From assembly GCF_964204645.1 (NCBI RefSeq), contig NC_134034.1, forward strand, positions 13,149,962 through 13,213,961: a stretch of DNA of 64,000 nt. Direction: 5' to 3'. Origin of the DNA: Tubulanus polymorphus. Taxonomy: Eukaryota > Nemertea > Palaeonemertea > Tubulaniformes > Tubulanidae. Numbering within the stretch: the first letter of the stretch is position 1; every line of letters starts with the position of its first letter. The position numbers were made by a program, and so were the translations under genes. The notes under the pieces are model-generated. The model saw only the letters and a program-made list of their open reading frames with translations. It did no database searches and was not told the origin of the DNA. Positions 11,575-25,992 of the stretch are shown here, one piece after another.

Positions 11575-11621
11575 AATAAAAGTGATAAAAACTCCGTTTG
11601 TTTAAACATTTCACGAATAAA
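11575..11621 (+). promoter_or_regulatory. Candidate polyadenylation signals for the C7orf25-like gene
   Basis: AATAAA hexamers at 11575-11580 and 11616-11621, about 265 and 305 bp after the stop codon, the second followed by T-rich sequence. The 3' UTR length would be typical. Confidence 0.5.
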
Positions 11622-13969
11622 ACTTTATTTTTCGAACTCAGTTTTTTTTCGCGTATGCTTTCTTGACTTTATCCACTTCGGTGTTCTGTTCGATGGTCTT
11701 GAATTGTTTGATCGGTAAATGAAGATGCTAGCTCCAACTTCGACGACTGTCAAACAGTTGCCTATAAGCTGACATCTAGCACGCGCGCGTTATGTACATA
11801 CAGTCTATGGTACGTTGTGTAATGGAAAAAGGGGCTGTCCTTAAAACACGTCCAAGGTCGAGGGGGGAGGGTTTCTGAACTTTGGACTTTTTCGGACCAG
11901 GGAGTTGTTTGAATGTAGACGTCCTTCTGCCTGCTGCTTAATTCCAGTAAAGCCAGAACAAATCATTCAGTGCATTAATACATGGACGATAACTTCAACT
12001 TCGAATTAGAGGAAGTAAGTAGTTCACATTTATATGTTTTTGAGTTTATTGAATTAACAAACTGCAGTCCGGAGTTAATCTTAGATGATTAAGTGAATTT
12101 AAAAAAAAATCATTTTGCACTGACTGGATATCCGACGTCTCAGATTGCCTTTTTCCGAGGGCGGGCGCAGGGAACACGGATACAAGAAACAGAAACCGAG
12201 CCTTTCCATATGCCGTTTTATATAAACATGTTTCGGGAAAAATGTCTCCTAAATTCTTCGTTAGAATGTTCGGTTGTTGTATCACGCGCAGTGAACCCCA
12301 GCGACGCGCCTTACCGGGGATATCACCGTCTGATCGAATACAATTCGTAGTGTTCGCGGTAATCCTAGCTTTGTGTCGATATATGGTTAAATCCTCTGAT
12401 GACGCGTAACTGAACTCTCGAATTAATCTTCAATCTTTCGCGGTAACCGGTGAAACTGACAGCTCGCAGTCGCTCGATCAATACAACCACGTAGAAACTG
12501 GTCTTCTCATCATCTCTCACACGAAAAGCCGTATTTTATACTTGAATATGCACAGAATAATCGCCAAAAATTTACAAGAGCTCATAGAATTCTCAGTTGA
12601 ACAATCTTGGTTCTCGGGTGTCGGTCAGACTGTGTTTCTGTCTTTCAGCTACTTCGCTTCGGTTTTGATTGAAATGTAGAATAAATCGAACGCGGACGAC
12701 CGACTATCTACTAGCGACACCTGGTGAAATTTAAAGGGGGCAGAGCAACCCGGAAAAGGGCAGTTCTATTAGGATATAAAAATACTATTTGCAAAAAGCA
12801 AATTTTCCCAAATTTCTGGGGTGCCGCCTTGTTGCCCCTGCTATCAAACTATGGCCCTGCTCCTGGCGGATCATCGCCTGCCATACGTGGAATCCTCGAT
12901 TGCCACAGCAGTACTGCAATCTACCCCAATTACCACGCCTTGGCGAACTGCAGCAAATAACCTATTCATTGGACCGCGAACGCGTTCGTCTCAATTCAGC
13001 AGTTAAATGTATTATCAATAATCTACCGACTATATTAACGCGGTTATTAATAAGAAATGAAAAACCTATTGCGCGGTTAAAGCGACAAAATACGCATTTC
13101 TTTGTTTTGCTGTCGAAATAACGTCTGTGGCTCTAATTGATTTTTCGTGTCGTTACCTCGAGTGTACGGTTCTGTAGATGAACCGGTAACCCGCCGTTAA
13201 CGTAGCTACATAGACCGATTATAGTTTCTGACCGTTTTTGGTCTATTCGATCTCTTAAAACACGCCAATCGACCGGGTATTTATGCCGTATTATAAAAGC
13301 AACTTAACTTCCGCTCTTTTTAAGCGATGGAAGTGTTGTCGCTATCAATTCTATTTCTCCGTTATATTTCAACCCGCGTCGACTTGATATGAAGACCATT
13401 TTTGACGCCGTAAAAACCATTATAATGTTCTTAAACAATCATAAATGACGACCCGAAATATTTCTAAGTTGTAATTAAACGTTTAACACATTCATTTTAT
13501 CGGGTGGGGGATTTTCACACTCATAAAAATTGATATAATTTTCGCTCGATATCAATCATCGTTAACTAACTCACTTACGGTTCTGGTTTTATCGACTGTT
13601 TTGGGTGTGTTTATTTAAAGAGCATTGTTTCTACATTCGAAAATATCGATTTCGAAGTTTCAAGCGGCGCGTTTCATGCATAAATCACTTATCACCGCGG
13701 AAATGCGACACGCATTTGGAAAAATCTTTACGCTGCGTTTTGACGCTGTTCGCGGAATCTGGTTCGAATACGTACGTCACGCCAGCGCACTTTGCGTTAC
13801 GCTTAGTTCGAACGGATTCAAAACAGTTTTTCTATCTTTTCTTTTTCCTACTAAGTTCCAAGTTAGAAATGCTTACCCGAAAATGTGATTACGCATTCAC
13901 TCGACTAAGCGCATGGCTGTAGGACGGGCTCAACGTTCGTCATCGTGAGACTACGCCATGTGGCACGGT
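11622..13969. other. Intergenic, no supported gene
   Basis: About 2.3 kb. Only degenerate single copies of the dispersed GTGTCGCTAGTG/ATTGCCACAG family are recognisable (near 12706-12725 and 12845-12920, - orientation). Open frames at 12.7-13.1 and 13.6-13.9 kb lack any recognised similarity. Confidence 0.45.
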
Positions 13970-14035
13970 TTTCCGTCCTCGCAGGGATTCGAACCTGACG
14001 GCATCTCACGACTCCGCTGAGATCTGAATGCGGTA
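13970..14035 (-). mobile_element. Solo arm of the foldback MITE
   Basis: Contains CAGGGATTCGAACCTGACGG, the conserved arm core of the elements at 22.1 and 27.0 kb (tRNA B-box-like in reverse). No partner arm is seen nearby, so it is a truncated copy. Confidence 0.6.
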
Positions 14036-14219
14036 ATTAAAACAGTAACAGTTTGTCCAGCTATTCGGCGGCCTCTTGCATACTAGTCGGGCACCAGAAT
14101 GTCAAAAACCGCGTCCTCAAATTCAGTTCCATGTAGCAGGAGCCTAAAGCTTTCTAACGTTACCTTATATGGTATTTTTGTTGAGCGGAAGCATTTCGGT
14201 GCCCGGCTATCATGGCTCC

Positions 14220-14800
14220 CACAGTATTACAGGGAAATTGGGAAAAACTTGGGAATTTTGAAAGAATAATTCCCAATTAGGAAATATTTGGGAATTTGAA
14301 AAATTTCCCTCAAATCAGGGAAATATTCGGGAAATTCATTTATGTTTCACATAGTGCATTTGCCAAGGGCAACTTTCTTCAGTGATTTCCATTGAAAATC
14401 ACCTTTATCAACCAGTCACTACTAAAATGTTGTCCGTAATATGACGGTATCTGATGTTCGTTTTCGTTGGGAAAATTGAAAAATTATCCATCGAATTCTT
14501 GGGAAAAACCTGGGAATTTCTAATTGAATAAATTCCTCCGGTTCCCGATTTAAATCATCAAAAATATGAACAAAAAATACGTTTTCAAAGTCAACAAGGT
14601 AACCGATCAATTTATTTGAGTACGATTTGACACGAAAAATCGGTTGTTGCATTGCAATGAACAGGAGTTAACCTGTTTAGCGTCAGTCGTTGTAGGGAAC
14701 CAAACAACGACTGGTATTCAGACGATACCTGTTCATTACCATTTGGGAAAATTTAAAACTCACCCATAAAATACTTGGGAAAAACCTGGGAATTTCTAAT
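14220..14800. repeat. Interspersed GGGAAAAACCTGGGAATTTC motif
   Basis: The motif occurs at about 14500-14520 and 14776-14796, and in diverged form near 14239, within A-rich sequence with many GGGAA blocks. It is probably a degraded short repeat element. Confidence 0.5.
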
Positions 14801-15204
14801 TCATCTAACTGTGGGTAAAAAACACCATGGACTGTGCATGCATAACGAGATGGGTAAAAACGGTGTATCAAACAGACGTGTAATACACAATAACTGAGCG
14901 TTAACAACGAACAAAAAACGAACATTTCTCTATTTTTCTCGCCGATGTTTTGTTGCACGGATATCATACACGATATGTTTGTTAAACCCATCTGGAAATA
15001 AACCGATTTGTATCGTTATGATGTTTTCTCTAAACGCGCCGGATTCGCTGTGCGGAAAATGATAGTTTTTTCTTCTGCGGTAAAAATAAAGCGTTTGTTT
15101 ATAATGATACGCCATGAATACTCTCTTCATGTTTCATATTGCACACATTGTTACCATGGCAGTTTTAGGGGGAATTGGACTCCGAAAGTTTATCCTGACG
15201 CTGG

Positions 15205-15500
15205 GCCAACCCAGTTCCACAGTTGTGCGGGTTTGATTTTAATCTGAACCCAGTTCCACAGTTGTATTATATAAATTTGACCGTAGATCCAGTTCCACAA
15301 TTGTGTGGGTTTAATTTGACTCTGGATTCAGTTCCACAGTTGTGTGTGTTTGATTTAACTCTGGATCAAGTAAGGTCCCACAGTTGTGCAGTGGGTTTAA
15401 CTCGACGCCGAATTCAGTTCCACAGTTGCGTGGGTTTAATTCGACTCTGGATACAGTTCCACAGTTGTGTTGCGGCTTCAGTTCCACGGCAGTTCATTCA
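15205..15500 (+). repeat. 39-bp minisatellite (CAGTTCCACAGTTGTG family)
   Basis: About seven units of roughly 39-40 bp, each with CAGTTCCACAGTTGTGTGGG followed by a T-rich TTTGACTCTGGAT half. Units are diverged by several percent. Further arrays lie at 34.39-34.55 kb and, in reverse, at 46.37-46.61 kb. Confidence 0.9.
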
Positions 15501-17419
15501 GACAACTACGCTTGGTTGTTTTTTGAAGTCATACTTCGTCTCTAGATCTGGATATGTTCCAATCACAGAGGTAGCTTATGGAGGTTAATGCCCTCGCCCT
15601 GCACCGATTCGATGGACGGAGACATTGCCGAGCCATTACGGGATAAGTCTCCAAGTCTTTCGCTATACATTTTAGACTTAATATAATTTGGAAAACGTTG
15701 TCCTAGCGTTGATGAAATTACGTGTTGCCGAAGCCCTGGGCGTTGATTGTCATTCAAAACAGTGTTGTTCAATCCGTATATCGAGAGAGCAGTTCTAAGG
15801 GACATTGATGACGCTTTTTTTCTGCTCCGCGAAACTCGTCAGGAAATTGCGTCCATCCACTCGTGTTGGGATCTACTTTCTTCGAGGCTATCGGAAATCT
15901 AATCACATGCTGAGCTGTGACGACGGGATTTCTTTTACATTCTTCGAGTGTGTATGCTTGCCGAATTAGTTATCGTTCACGTATAGAAACACTTCAGGAT
16001 CCAGTTCCAGAGTTCTGAGTCAAATATGGTTTCACTTCGCCATACCACTGGAAATGTCACGATGGGGGCAAATATCGTGTCTTATCGATGAGACGAGAAT
16101 GTACACGATATCCGTGTATGAGAAATCCCATAGAAAATGGTACGCCTGGATGATGGCTAATAGCATTTAGGCGAAACGTTGCTCGAAATATAATCATTTT
16201 AATATAGAACTTAGCTGAATTTATTGTCGATTTGTCTCATCATGTCTTATCATATTTTGAGATCTTGTCTAAATCACATTGCCGCAGCTAATCGACCGGC
16301 TGCGAAAGACGATCTTACGGATATTTGAATTGGACGCTAGATTAACCGTTTTTTTTTTCTACGTCCGTTTCCGCGTGAGACAGAAAAACCAATCGACAGC
16401 TCGTTAATTAAACCGAATCGTACAGACCTCGTGTCTGTTTACACACGCCGAGCGCCTGGTGACGTCATTAACGGGTTGTTAGTTCTGACTTGATTGTCGT
16501 TCTCTGGGAGTTTGATTTTGTCGCCGCCGCGGAACGACTACAATTTCCGTTGAGAGATGTCGACTGTCGACAGCGCGATTTGACGAGCGAATTATATGTA
16601 TTTCACGTGTCACTCGTGCGCCGATTACGATTCCTGATAATATGTTTTAAACAAAATGGTTGAATTTCCTTTTAAGCCAGCGCGCAATGGGTGGGGGCTG
16701 AATCTTATTCTCCACGGATAAGTTTTCGAAACAAATAATGTCAGAACTAATAAGCATTCAATCACTAACTCTCTTCTATCGTTTTGTTCTTGTATAAATA
16801 TCTTGTGATATTCTCCTGTTCTCAGTTCGCCTGATGATGGCTAATAGGTCTTAGCCGAAAAGTTGCGCAAATATATTTTTAACTCTTGTTCACGTTTCTC
16901 GTTTTGGGCTGTATCTATTGTGGGATTTCTCGCGTTTAATTAGCATTCACCCAGTCCTGGCGGTTTGGTTGTCTCCACAGATCTACCTAACTTTTCCCAT
17001 CCTAGTGAAGCCAATGGTGCCTACCGTGGCACATCAGACACTAAGGTTCTTGGTGAAGGCTAGCAACGATACATCCGGTCACGAAAAATGAAAGGTTTTC
17101 GTCTCTCCTGTTGGCGCACTGCCGACAGCTGACCATAATGGGGTTATAGAAACTAATTGAACATACTGTGTAAATCACTAAAAATGGGGATGTAGAAACA
17201 GCTGGAATATGCCGTGTATATCACTTAATAATGGGGGATGTAGAAAATAATGGAACCTGTGAAGGGAATCTTGGATTAGTCCTATAAATCAATAAAAAGA
17301 CGGTGACGTGGACATAGCGGTGTAGATCAATTGATAATGGGGATCAAGAAACTACTGTGACGGTAACGTAAATCACTTAATAGTGCCGAAATAAAGAACG
17401 ATGAGTTTTTTTAAACTAC
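15501..17419. other. Intergenic, no supported gene
   Basis: Unique-looking sequence. One single unit of the CAGTTCCA family is near 16000. The phrase CTGGATGATGGCTAATAG (near 16146) and its variant at 16831 mark a short duplicated element: both are followed by CGAAA and GTTGCG/GTTGCT. Confidence 0.4.
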
Positions 17420-17420
17420 A

Positions 17421-17600
17421 GGCGCAGTGGCCGAGTGGTTTAAGCCGCCGGTCACTGGTCTCGTCAATCCAGGGTTTATGGGTTCAAACCCTGGTGGCGA
17501 CAGAGTTTCTTGGTCGAAGGTTCTTTTTCTCCGGTCTCTCCCCCATTGGGAAAGAGAAACATCGAACCCACTTATAATGCTTAACGGGTTGACGGTGTTA
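17421..17600 (+). mobile_element. tRNA-derived SINE-like element
   Basis: A tRNA-like head with A box GTGGCCGAGTGG and B box GGGTTCAAACCC is followed by a CT-rich body. The would-be acceptor stem (GGCGCAG against TGGCGAC) does not pair and the anticodon arm is not formed, so it is read as a SINE or tRNA pseudogene and not a working tRNA-Leu/Ser. Confidence 0.6.
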
Positions 17601-18309
17601 AAAATGTATTAAACTGGGTCACATTATTTTTGTCCGGTCTTCAACGCCTATAAAAAGTCAAATACTAAGCGGTCTACGCGTCGTGGGCTACTCATCTAGC
17701 GTCTGGAATATTTAGGGACATTTCCAGAAATCTTCTTTCCCTGAAAAGTCATCACGATCTCTGTTTTTGAGCGACGAAATTCGGCCATTTATGGCCGGGG
17801 GATAGGCGCTAGATCACGGGTTTAACGCCGCATCTTACGGGAGGGAGAATTAATGGAAAACGTGACCGGAGTTTTAAACTCTAAATCCCATTACGCTAAT
17901 CAAGTCGTGTGTCGGCTGTGTTAAATCCGCCTGCTACCGACAACCAGATGAGGAGTTAATCCTAGCTCCGAGATACACGTCGAAATATCACGACGATGAT
18001 CGCGCGATGAAACACCTACGAAATTTCCTCCCGTCACGTGACTGAAACAACGTCGTTCGGCGATTACCGAAAAGTTTGGCGTCAAATTTTAAGAATTCGT
18101 TACGTCATGAGCTGGTTTAGCTAATCTCTGCCGGACGTCACAGAATAAGGCCATTAGGTATCGACTCCTGGGCGGCCAGGACCTATATTTGATAATGTCG
18201 GGTTAATCTTGAAATTTGATTTTAAGTTATTATAGTAATTCAATTTCCATAGCGCAATTTTCACTGTGATACAATGTGTGTTCAAAGACATTTTCCATTA
18301 AATCGGTAT
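17601..18309. other. Intergenic, no supported gene
   Basis: No repeat family or coding signal recognised. Confidence 0.4.
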
Positions 18310-18545
18310 TATTACCCGCAGCACATAGATCTAACCATTTATCAGTCACCTCTCCCTGGGGAGAAGTAACACCCGATCAGCTGCTAGGCGCTCAGAGGTG
18401 TCATAAATCAAACCAGGTACCCATTTCTCCTCGGTGGAGAGAGGTAATGAGGGTTAGTGTCTTGCTCGGGTGTACGGAGTTCGAACCAACGACCTGACTT
18501 ACCAGAGTCGAACACTCAGACCACTCGCCCCATGCTCCGTTCGCT
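18310..18545 (-). mobile_element. tRNA-headed SINE, copy 1
   Basis: Read on the - strand: head with GGCGAGTGGTCTGAGTG and GGTTCGAACTCC (B box), then a body containing GGTACCTGGT and CTGAGCGCCTAGCAG, then GATCGGGTGTTACTTC. The body matches the + strand element at 47.97-48.24 kb, which identifies a SINE family. Confidence 0.8.
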
Positions 18546-18829
18546 CGAACTGGGGCGGGTTCTTTAAAAAACTCTAATTGTCATGGCTTTCTGCCGGATA
18601 TTTCAAAATTCTAATGACGCATTCACAGCAGTAGCGACGCTGTGTGTTATTTGCGAAATTCTAATTATCACCGGTGCCGCGAAAACTTTAGCTCGTCGGG
18701 GGTTGATGTGAAACCGCATCATTGCGCACTGACGTGTAAGCGGATCTATATAAATTAGACTACGCGTCACTTCACGTAAATAATTACACCGTTACGAACT
18801 AATTACAATGTTCCTCGAGAACCCGTTAT

Positions 18830-19215
18830 TCGGTCGTCGGAGGAAGATCTTGATAGATAGAGCGCTCCTCACCGCGTAAAGCGACCATCACTGAGATCCA
18901 CGTTCCCCGGGAACGCTCAATTCGGGTCGGGTGAAGATCAGCAGGGCGCTCCTCACCGCAACCATCACTGAGATCCACGTTCTCCGGGGAACGCTCAATT
19001 CGGGTCGGGTGAAGATCGCGATGGATAGAGCGCTCCTCACCGCGCAGAGTGACCATCACTGAGATCCACATTCCCCAGGAACGCTCAATTCGGGTCGGGT
19101 GAAGATCAGCAGGAGGCTCCTCACCGCAACTATCACTGAGATCCGACCCTCAATTCGGGTTGGGTGATAATCGTGATAGATAGAACGCTCCTCACCGCAC
19201 AGAGCGACCATCACT
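18830..19215 (+). repeat. About 90-bp tandem repeat, array 1
   Basis: Units contain CTCAATTCGGGTCGGGTGAA and CGACCATCACTGAGATCCAC. Spacing is 78-90 bp, because some units lack about 12 bp. Four to five units are present. A sister array lies at 57115-57408. Confidence 0.85.
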
Positions 19216-19689
19216 GCGACTAACCAATCGCTTCCGGTTCAGGCTCTCCCGCACCATCCCAAAAATCCAGGCTCCGCACGACACAGGGAAACACGGCTCG
19301 GAAACAGAGAAACACGGCTCGGAAACGTGCTCATGTCTTCTGTTTACGTGTTTCCATGCGTCGTGCGCGTTTGGTTTTACGGGACGAGAATGTGTCTCAG
19401 AAACTGCGCGTTTTGACGGCGCGCACGCTATGCAGACCGCGCACTACTCGACCGGCTCTCAGTAGCTAGCGGTACTCAATACCGAGTACACCACTCCATC
19501 AGGCGCTCGTCACAGGTCTATAAAACACTTATCAGGAATATTCGCGTCAAATTCCAATATTCCAATTCGAATATTCGACTATTTCTAAGTAAGTTCTGTT
19601 TTCTTTATCGCGACTCAATACTACAGTGTTCTTTGCATGAGGTTAAAAAATGTGTCCTCCGTTGCTTTTGACTTCATTATCGCATGCAT

Positions 19690-19975
19690 AACAAACTTGG
19701 TTATATAACTGTAGAATTGGAACCAGTTGCATAAAGTCAAAAAGGTCTCAAATCGTTTTTAGACTGATCGCTGGTTATAGAACTAAAATGAGCTTAGACT
19801 TAAGTTGTTAGATTGGTTATAACCAAAATGAGCTTAGATTTGTCTGAAGTTGTTAGATCGGTTATAACCAGCATGACTGGTCTTAAGTTGTTTAATTGGT
19901 TATAGAACCAAAATGAGCTTAGACTGGTCTTAAGTTGTTTGATTGGTCATTGAACCAAGATAGTCTTACGGTAAA
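19690..19975 (+). repeat. Amplified core of the GTTGCA-ended MITE
   Basis: Begins near ACCAGTTGCATAAAGTC, the usual left end of this MITE. The central unit (GTCTTAAGTTGTTAGATTGG, then TTATAGAACCAAAATGAGC) is then repeated about five times at roughly 50-60 bp spacing. Ordinary family members carry this core once. Confidence 0.75.
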
Positions 19976-20512
19976 ACATATCTTAGAAATATGCGCTCGA
20001 TGTTCATCAATTCCATCAGATATTTCCTACAGTTTTCTAAGAAATTAGATTATGTACGATTTAAGTAGAAATTTTATAAAGAATTCGCAAATTTCTGAAT
20101 TTCATGAATTAATACTTGTCAGTTTTGTGTAAAAACTTCACTGGCCTATTATCAAATTTAGACTTTCACACCTCGAATCCCCATTCAGTATTCAGTCCGG
20201 GCCATCCAAGTTTTCGCACCCACCTTTCAACTCAGGTTGCACCGGTATAGTATACGAAGTTATAAGGTCAAATATCGATAATAAATGAGGGTTCGAATCC
20301 CGAATTAATGATAGTGTAGCGATCGCAGACGTCCAGTAAATAAATCGGTACTGTACGTGCTAATCGTCTGCGTTAAGTTGTATGTATGTAGAGATTTTAA
20401 TTGCCTCAGAGAATTCTGAATCGACGTGTTTGTTTACACGGGTCATTGAGTTTGCTTTGAACGTTTTACCTGAGACAGACAGGCGAGGTTGTATCCGTAT
20501 CAAACCGAGAGA

Positions 20513-21410
20513 CGAGGGAGGGGGAGAGGGAGAGGGAGAGGGAGAGGGAGAGGGAGAGGGAGAGGGAGAGGGAGAGGGAGAGGGAGAGGGAGAGGGAGAG
20601 GGAGAGGGAGAGGGAGAGGGAGAGGGAGAGGGAGAGGGAGAGGGAGAGGGAGAGGGAGAGGGAGAGGGAGAGGGAGAGGGAGAGGGAGACGGAGACGGAG
20701 AGGGAGAGGGAGAGGGAGAGGGGGAGGGAGAGGGAGAGGGAGAGGGAGAGGGAGAGGGAGAGGGAGAGGGAGAGGGAGAGGGAGAGGGAGAGGGAGAGGG
20801 AGAGGGAGAGGGAGAGGGAGAGGGAGAGGGAGAGGGAGAGGGAGAGGGAGAGGGAGACGGAGACGGAGAGGGAGAGGGAGAGGGAGAGGGAGAGGGAGAG
20901 GGAGAGGGAGAGGGAGAGGGAGAGGGAGAGGGAGAGGGAGAGGGAGAGGGAGAGGGAGAGGGAGAGGGAGAGGGAGAGGGAGAGGGAGAGGGAGAGGGAG
21001 AGGGAGAGGGAGAGGGAGAGGGAGAGGGAGAGGGAGAGGGAGAGGGAGACGGAGACGGAGACGGAGAGGGAGAGGGAGAGGGAGAGGGGGAGGGAGAGGG
21101 AGAGGGAGAGGGAGAGGGAGAGGGAGAGGGAGAGGGAGAGGGAGAGGGAGAGGGAGAGGGAGAGGGAGAGGGAGAGGGAGAGGAGAGGGAGAGGGAGAGG
21201 GAGAGGGAGAGGGAGAGGGAGAGGGAGAGGGAGAGGGAGAGGGAGAGGGAGAGGGAGAGGGAGAGGGAGAGGGAGACGGAGATGGAGAGGGAGAGGAAGA
21301 GGGAGAGGGGGAGGGAGAGAGAGAGCGAGAGGGAGACGGAGACGGAGAGGGAGAGGAAGACGGAGAGGGAGAGGGATAGAGAGGGAGAGAGAGAGGGAGA
21401 GGGAGAGGGA
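20513..21410. repeat. 0.9-kb GGGAGA hexamer tract
   Basis: Almost pure purine strand of GGGAGA repeats. GGAGAC variants occur in pairs or triplets at about 20688, 20856 and 21048, and GGGGG variants at 20720 and 21086. The frames are open on both strands for up to 379 codons (Gly-Glu, Arg-Gly, Pro-Ser, Leu-Ser repeats). These are repeat artefacts without start context or unique domains. Confidence 0.97.
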
Positions 21411-22106
21411 AGTGCCTCGACTGACCGACTGACTGACATGAACCCCCATATTAATGCCACTCTCTTTCTAAGCTCCGTTAACACAACCCTTAAATACATC
21501 TCAATCTTTTCCTGAAATTAACGAGTTGATTGACGCTATATACGCATTACGCCAGGTGTTCCGGATTTACTCGCAGAAAATAAAACCGACCGCGCATACA
21601 CACAGATATATGGCATAGGCAAAAAACATTTTTCTATCTAAAAGATACTTCATTAAAAGCAAAAGCTCGCTTTACATAGATACCACTTGTGTTTACTAGA
21701 AGTTGAGGCCGGTTTTATCGGGTTTTGTCAGAATCGGCTGCTCGATTCAGTACCGCGCTGTCCGACTGTTATTCTAGTTGAAATAGTTCATATCGTTTTG
21801 AACCGTACGACAATCAAATCTTAATCACGATCTGAATGGAAATTATGCGCTCAATTTTCTTTCTTCTTTTAAAATTTTCCGGTTTACGAATTTGGCTTCA
21901 TGCAATGAAAACTTTGAAATCAACAGTTTAAACCTATAAACAACATGAGATATATATTTGCAATTTCTGGAGAAGACAGAGAAAATGAAAATGCATTTTG
22001 AAAGCCAGCAACCATCACCAGCGAACGTGGTGGATCGTTGCGGAAACCTCGCTTGCCACACAGTAGTAGTGCTGGTACCACATTCCTTGACATACGCGTA
22101 GTTGCC
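21411..22106. other. Intergenic, no supported gene
   Basis: No recognised repeat or exon between the hexamer tract and the foldback element. Confidence 0.4.
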
Positions 22107-22408
22107 CATCCTCTCTCGGCAGGGATTCGAACCTGATGGCATCGCTAGACTCAGCCGCAGCACGAAACCCTGCCGCGCTAGACCGGGTGCGCAGGTACAT
22201 GCGCAGGTTTGAGGCGTCAATCAGATTGCCCGTTGCATAATCGCTGAGGCAAATTTCACGGCTGAAATAAAACGTGATTTCTGATTGGCTTATAATGACA
22301 TCATCTAGGCTGTGTATGTAGCTGCGCACTCGCGGGCTAATCGGGTATGGGTTTCTTGCCGATGGCAGAGTCTCGATGCCATCAGGTTCGAATCCCCTGT
22401 GGAGGATG
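22107..22408. mobile_element. Foldback MITE with B-box-like arms, copy 1
   Basis: The left arm (22107-22200) carries GGGATTCGAACCTGATGGCA and the right arm (about 22318-22408) carries its inverse, TGCCATCAGGTTCGAATCCC. Outer ends are CATCCTC ... GAGGATG. The two arms are imperfect inverted repeats of about 90 bp around a 120-bp centre containing TGACATCATCTAGG. No transposase is present, so the element is non-autonomous. No clear target-site duplication was seen. Open frames over it are not genes. Confidence 0.8.
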
Positions 22409-24338
<1,930 letters not shown>

Positions 24339-24340
24339 TG

Positions 24341-25990
24341 GGGTTTTGTTACTACAGACTTCAATAGAGAGAATATATTTCAGCACCTGCTTCGCTGGAA
24401 ATGTGAACTTAGGTTTAGTTTCACGGCGCTGTGAGTCTTTGAAGTCACTGAAAACACTAGGGATTGTTGATTCTACATTCTATTGACTTCATCAAACAAA
24501 TAACATATAATGAGCTGTTTTAGAAATAGGCACATATGGCCAACCATATTTTCTTGATAGAAATATGAGGTTATTATTCTGAATTCTGATGAAATGTTGG
24601 ATATCGGCAATCATTTGTTAAGAAATTAAGTAAACATAGGTGAATAGTTTCGTTTCGTGTGCTGGGTTGTTCTCTGATGTATTCAGTTCTTGATCAGCAG
24701 TCAGGAGTCAGTCAGTCAATCTTTCACTGGTCTCTCGTTAATTCAGGGTACAGGTGTTTGGCTCCGGTGGTAGCTGTCAGTCAGTATTTTACTGGTCTCT
24801 CGTCAATCCATCCATGGTTAATATATACTGTTGTCGTATGGCGGCTATTCCGATAAAAGATATTCACAGGGGTCAATGGAGTCTACTTTATTGATTTCAC
24901 ATATATCGATGTTGTTTACTGATGATGACTATTATGGGTGCGGCCACACACTCTCGTTGACAGGTGATTCGAAATCAATATCTGTCTTCAAAACTTTTCA
25001 CGTCGATTTGTAAATCTATTTAACGACGGTTAGATTTGGTTAAACGTTTTGCACCTAAGGATACGTTACAGTCTTATAAACCAAGTTCCATAGTTTCTAA
25101 TTGTTGAAATTTGACTCAAGAATCTAGGATAAAACGTTGTAATGAACTTATCTCAACTCTAAGAGTTTAGAGTCGAAGACGGTGCAAGGTTTTACATTTT
25201 TTTTCAAACTTTGTATCGATTGAGCTGGTTCTTTGGGGGTTAAACTGGCGCCGTGCCTCAATTCTGGAAGTTCACCATGACCGCTATATCTATAGTTCCA
25301 ACGTGCAGCCTCTTGCTTGTGGAGCTGGATTGCCGTACTCAGTTCCACAGTGGAATATAGACTTCGGACTGGAGCCCAATTAAGTTCTCGGTTCGATAGA
25401 TTGACAGTAATATGTAGGTCAACTTGTCCATCTTCTATACGTCAATAACTCTGAGGTCTATCTAACTCAAAGCCTTTCCACATTTGGAAATCATCTATTT
25501 ACAGATAAATCGCAACAATGTGTACCATAGGAAAGATAATGCAAAATGTTGTAATATATAACTGGGGTTTCAGAAAAAGCAAGGCTTGTATATTAAGAAT
25601 TCACTCGCATGTGATATCTTTTCCAACTTTTTGAATTCCTGGTCACTGTGTTTTCGGTTAAAGGCAGTAAAAATTTAACATTTATCTATAAAGATTCACG
25701 TTTTTTCTATATATGTACATCTTTTTTCGAATTGTGAAATTGAATTCTTTTTCATCCATCGAAGTCAACTTGTTGCATGTATGCACATTTCAGATCTGTA
25801 CTCGTTGAATTAACGAGCTTTGAATTACGGATTCTTTTCCATCTTCATCAAAACGGTTGCATTTTTGAAGTGTTTTATTTCGCGATCAACTCGTGCGAAA
25901 CTCGAAATGTCTTTAAACCGGGAGAATTATGCTGCTTGATAGTTTTACGAAACGCAATTCAACATTTCGATGAGTTAAGTTCGAGCGTTG
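24341..25990. other. Intergenic, no supported gene
   Basis: AT-rich. The phrase CACTGGTCTCTCGT occurs twice (near 24725 and 24790), marking a small local duplication. A single CAGTTCCACAGTGG unit of the 39-bp family is near 25341. Confidence 0.4.
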
Positions 25991-25992
25991 AA

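Noticed and set aside
17421-17505. Functional tRNA-Leu or tRNA-Ser
   Set aside because: A and B boxes are present, but the acceptor arms do not pair and no anticodon stem forms; more consistent with a SINE head.
20360-21515. Open frames of 296-379 codons on both strands across the GGGAGA tract
   Set aside because: A 6-bp repeat without stop words keeps every frame open; the products are pure dipeptide repeats and the flanks have no conserved protein.
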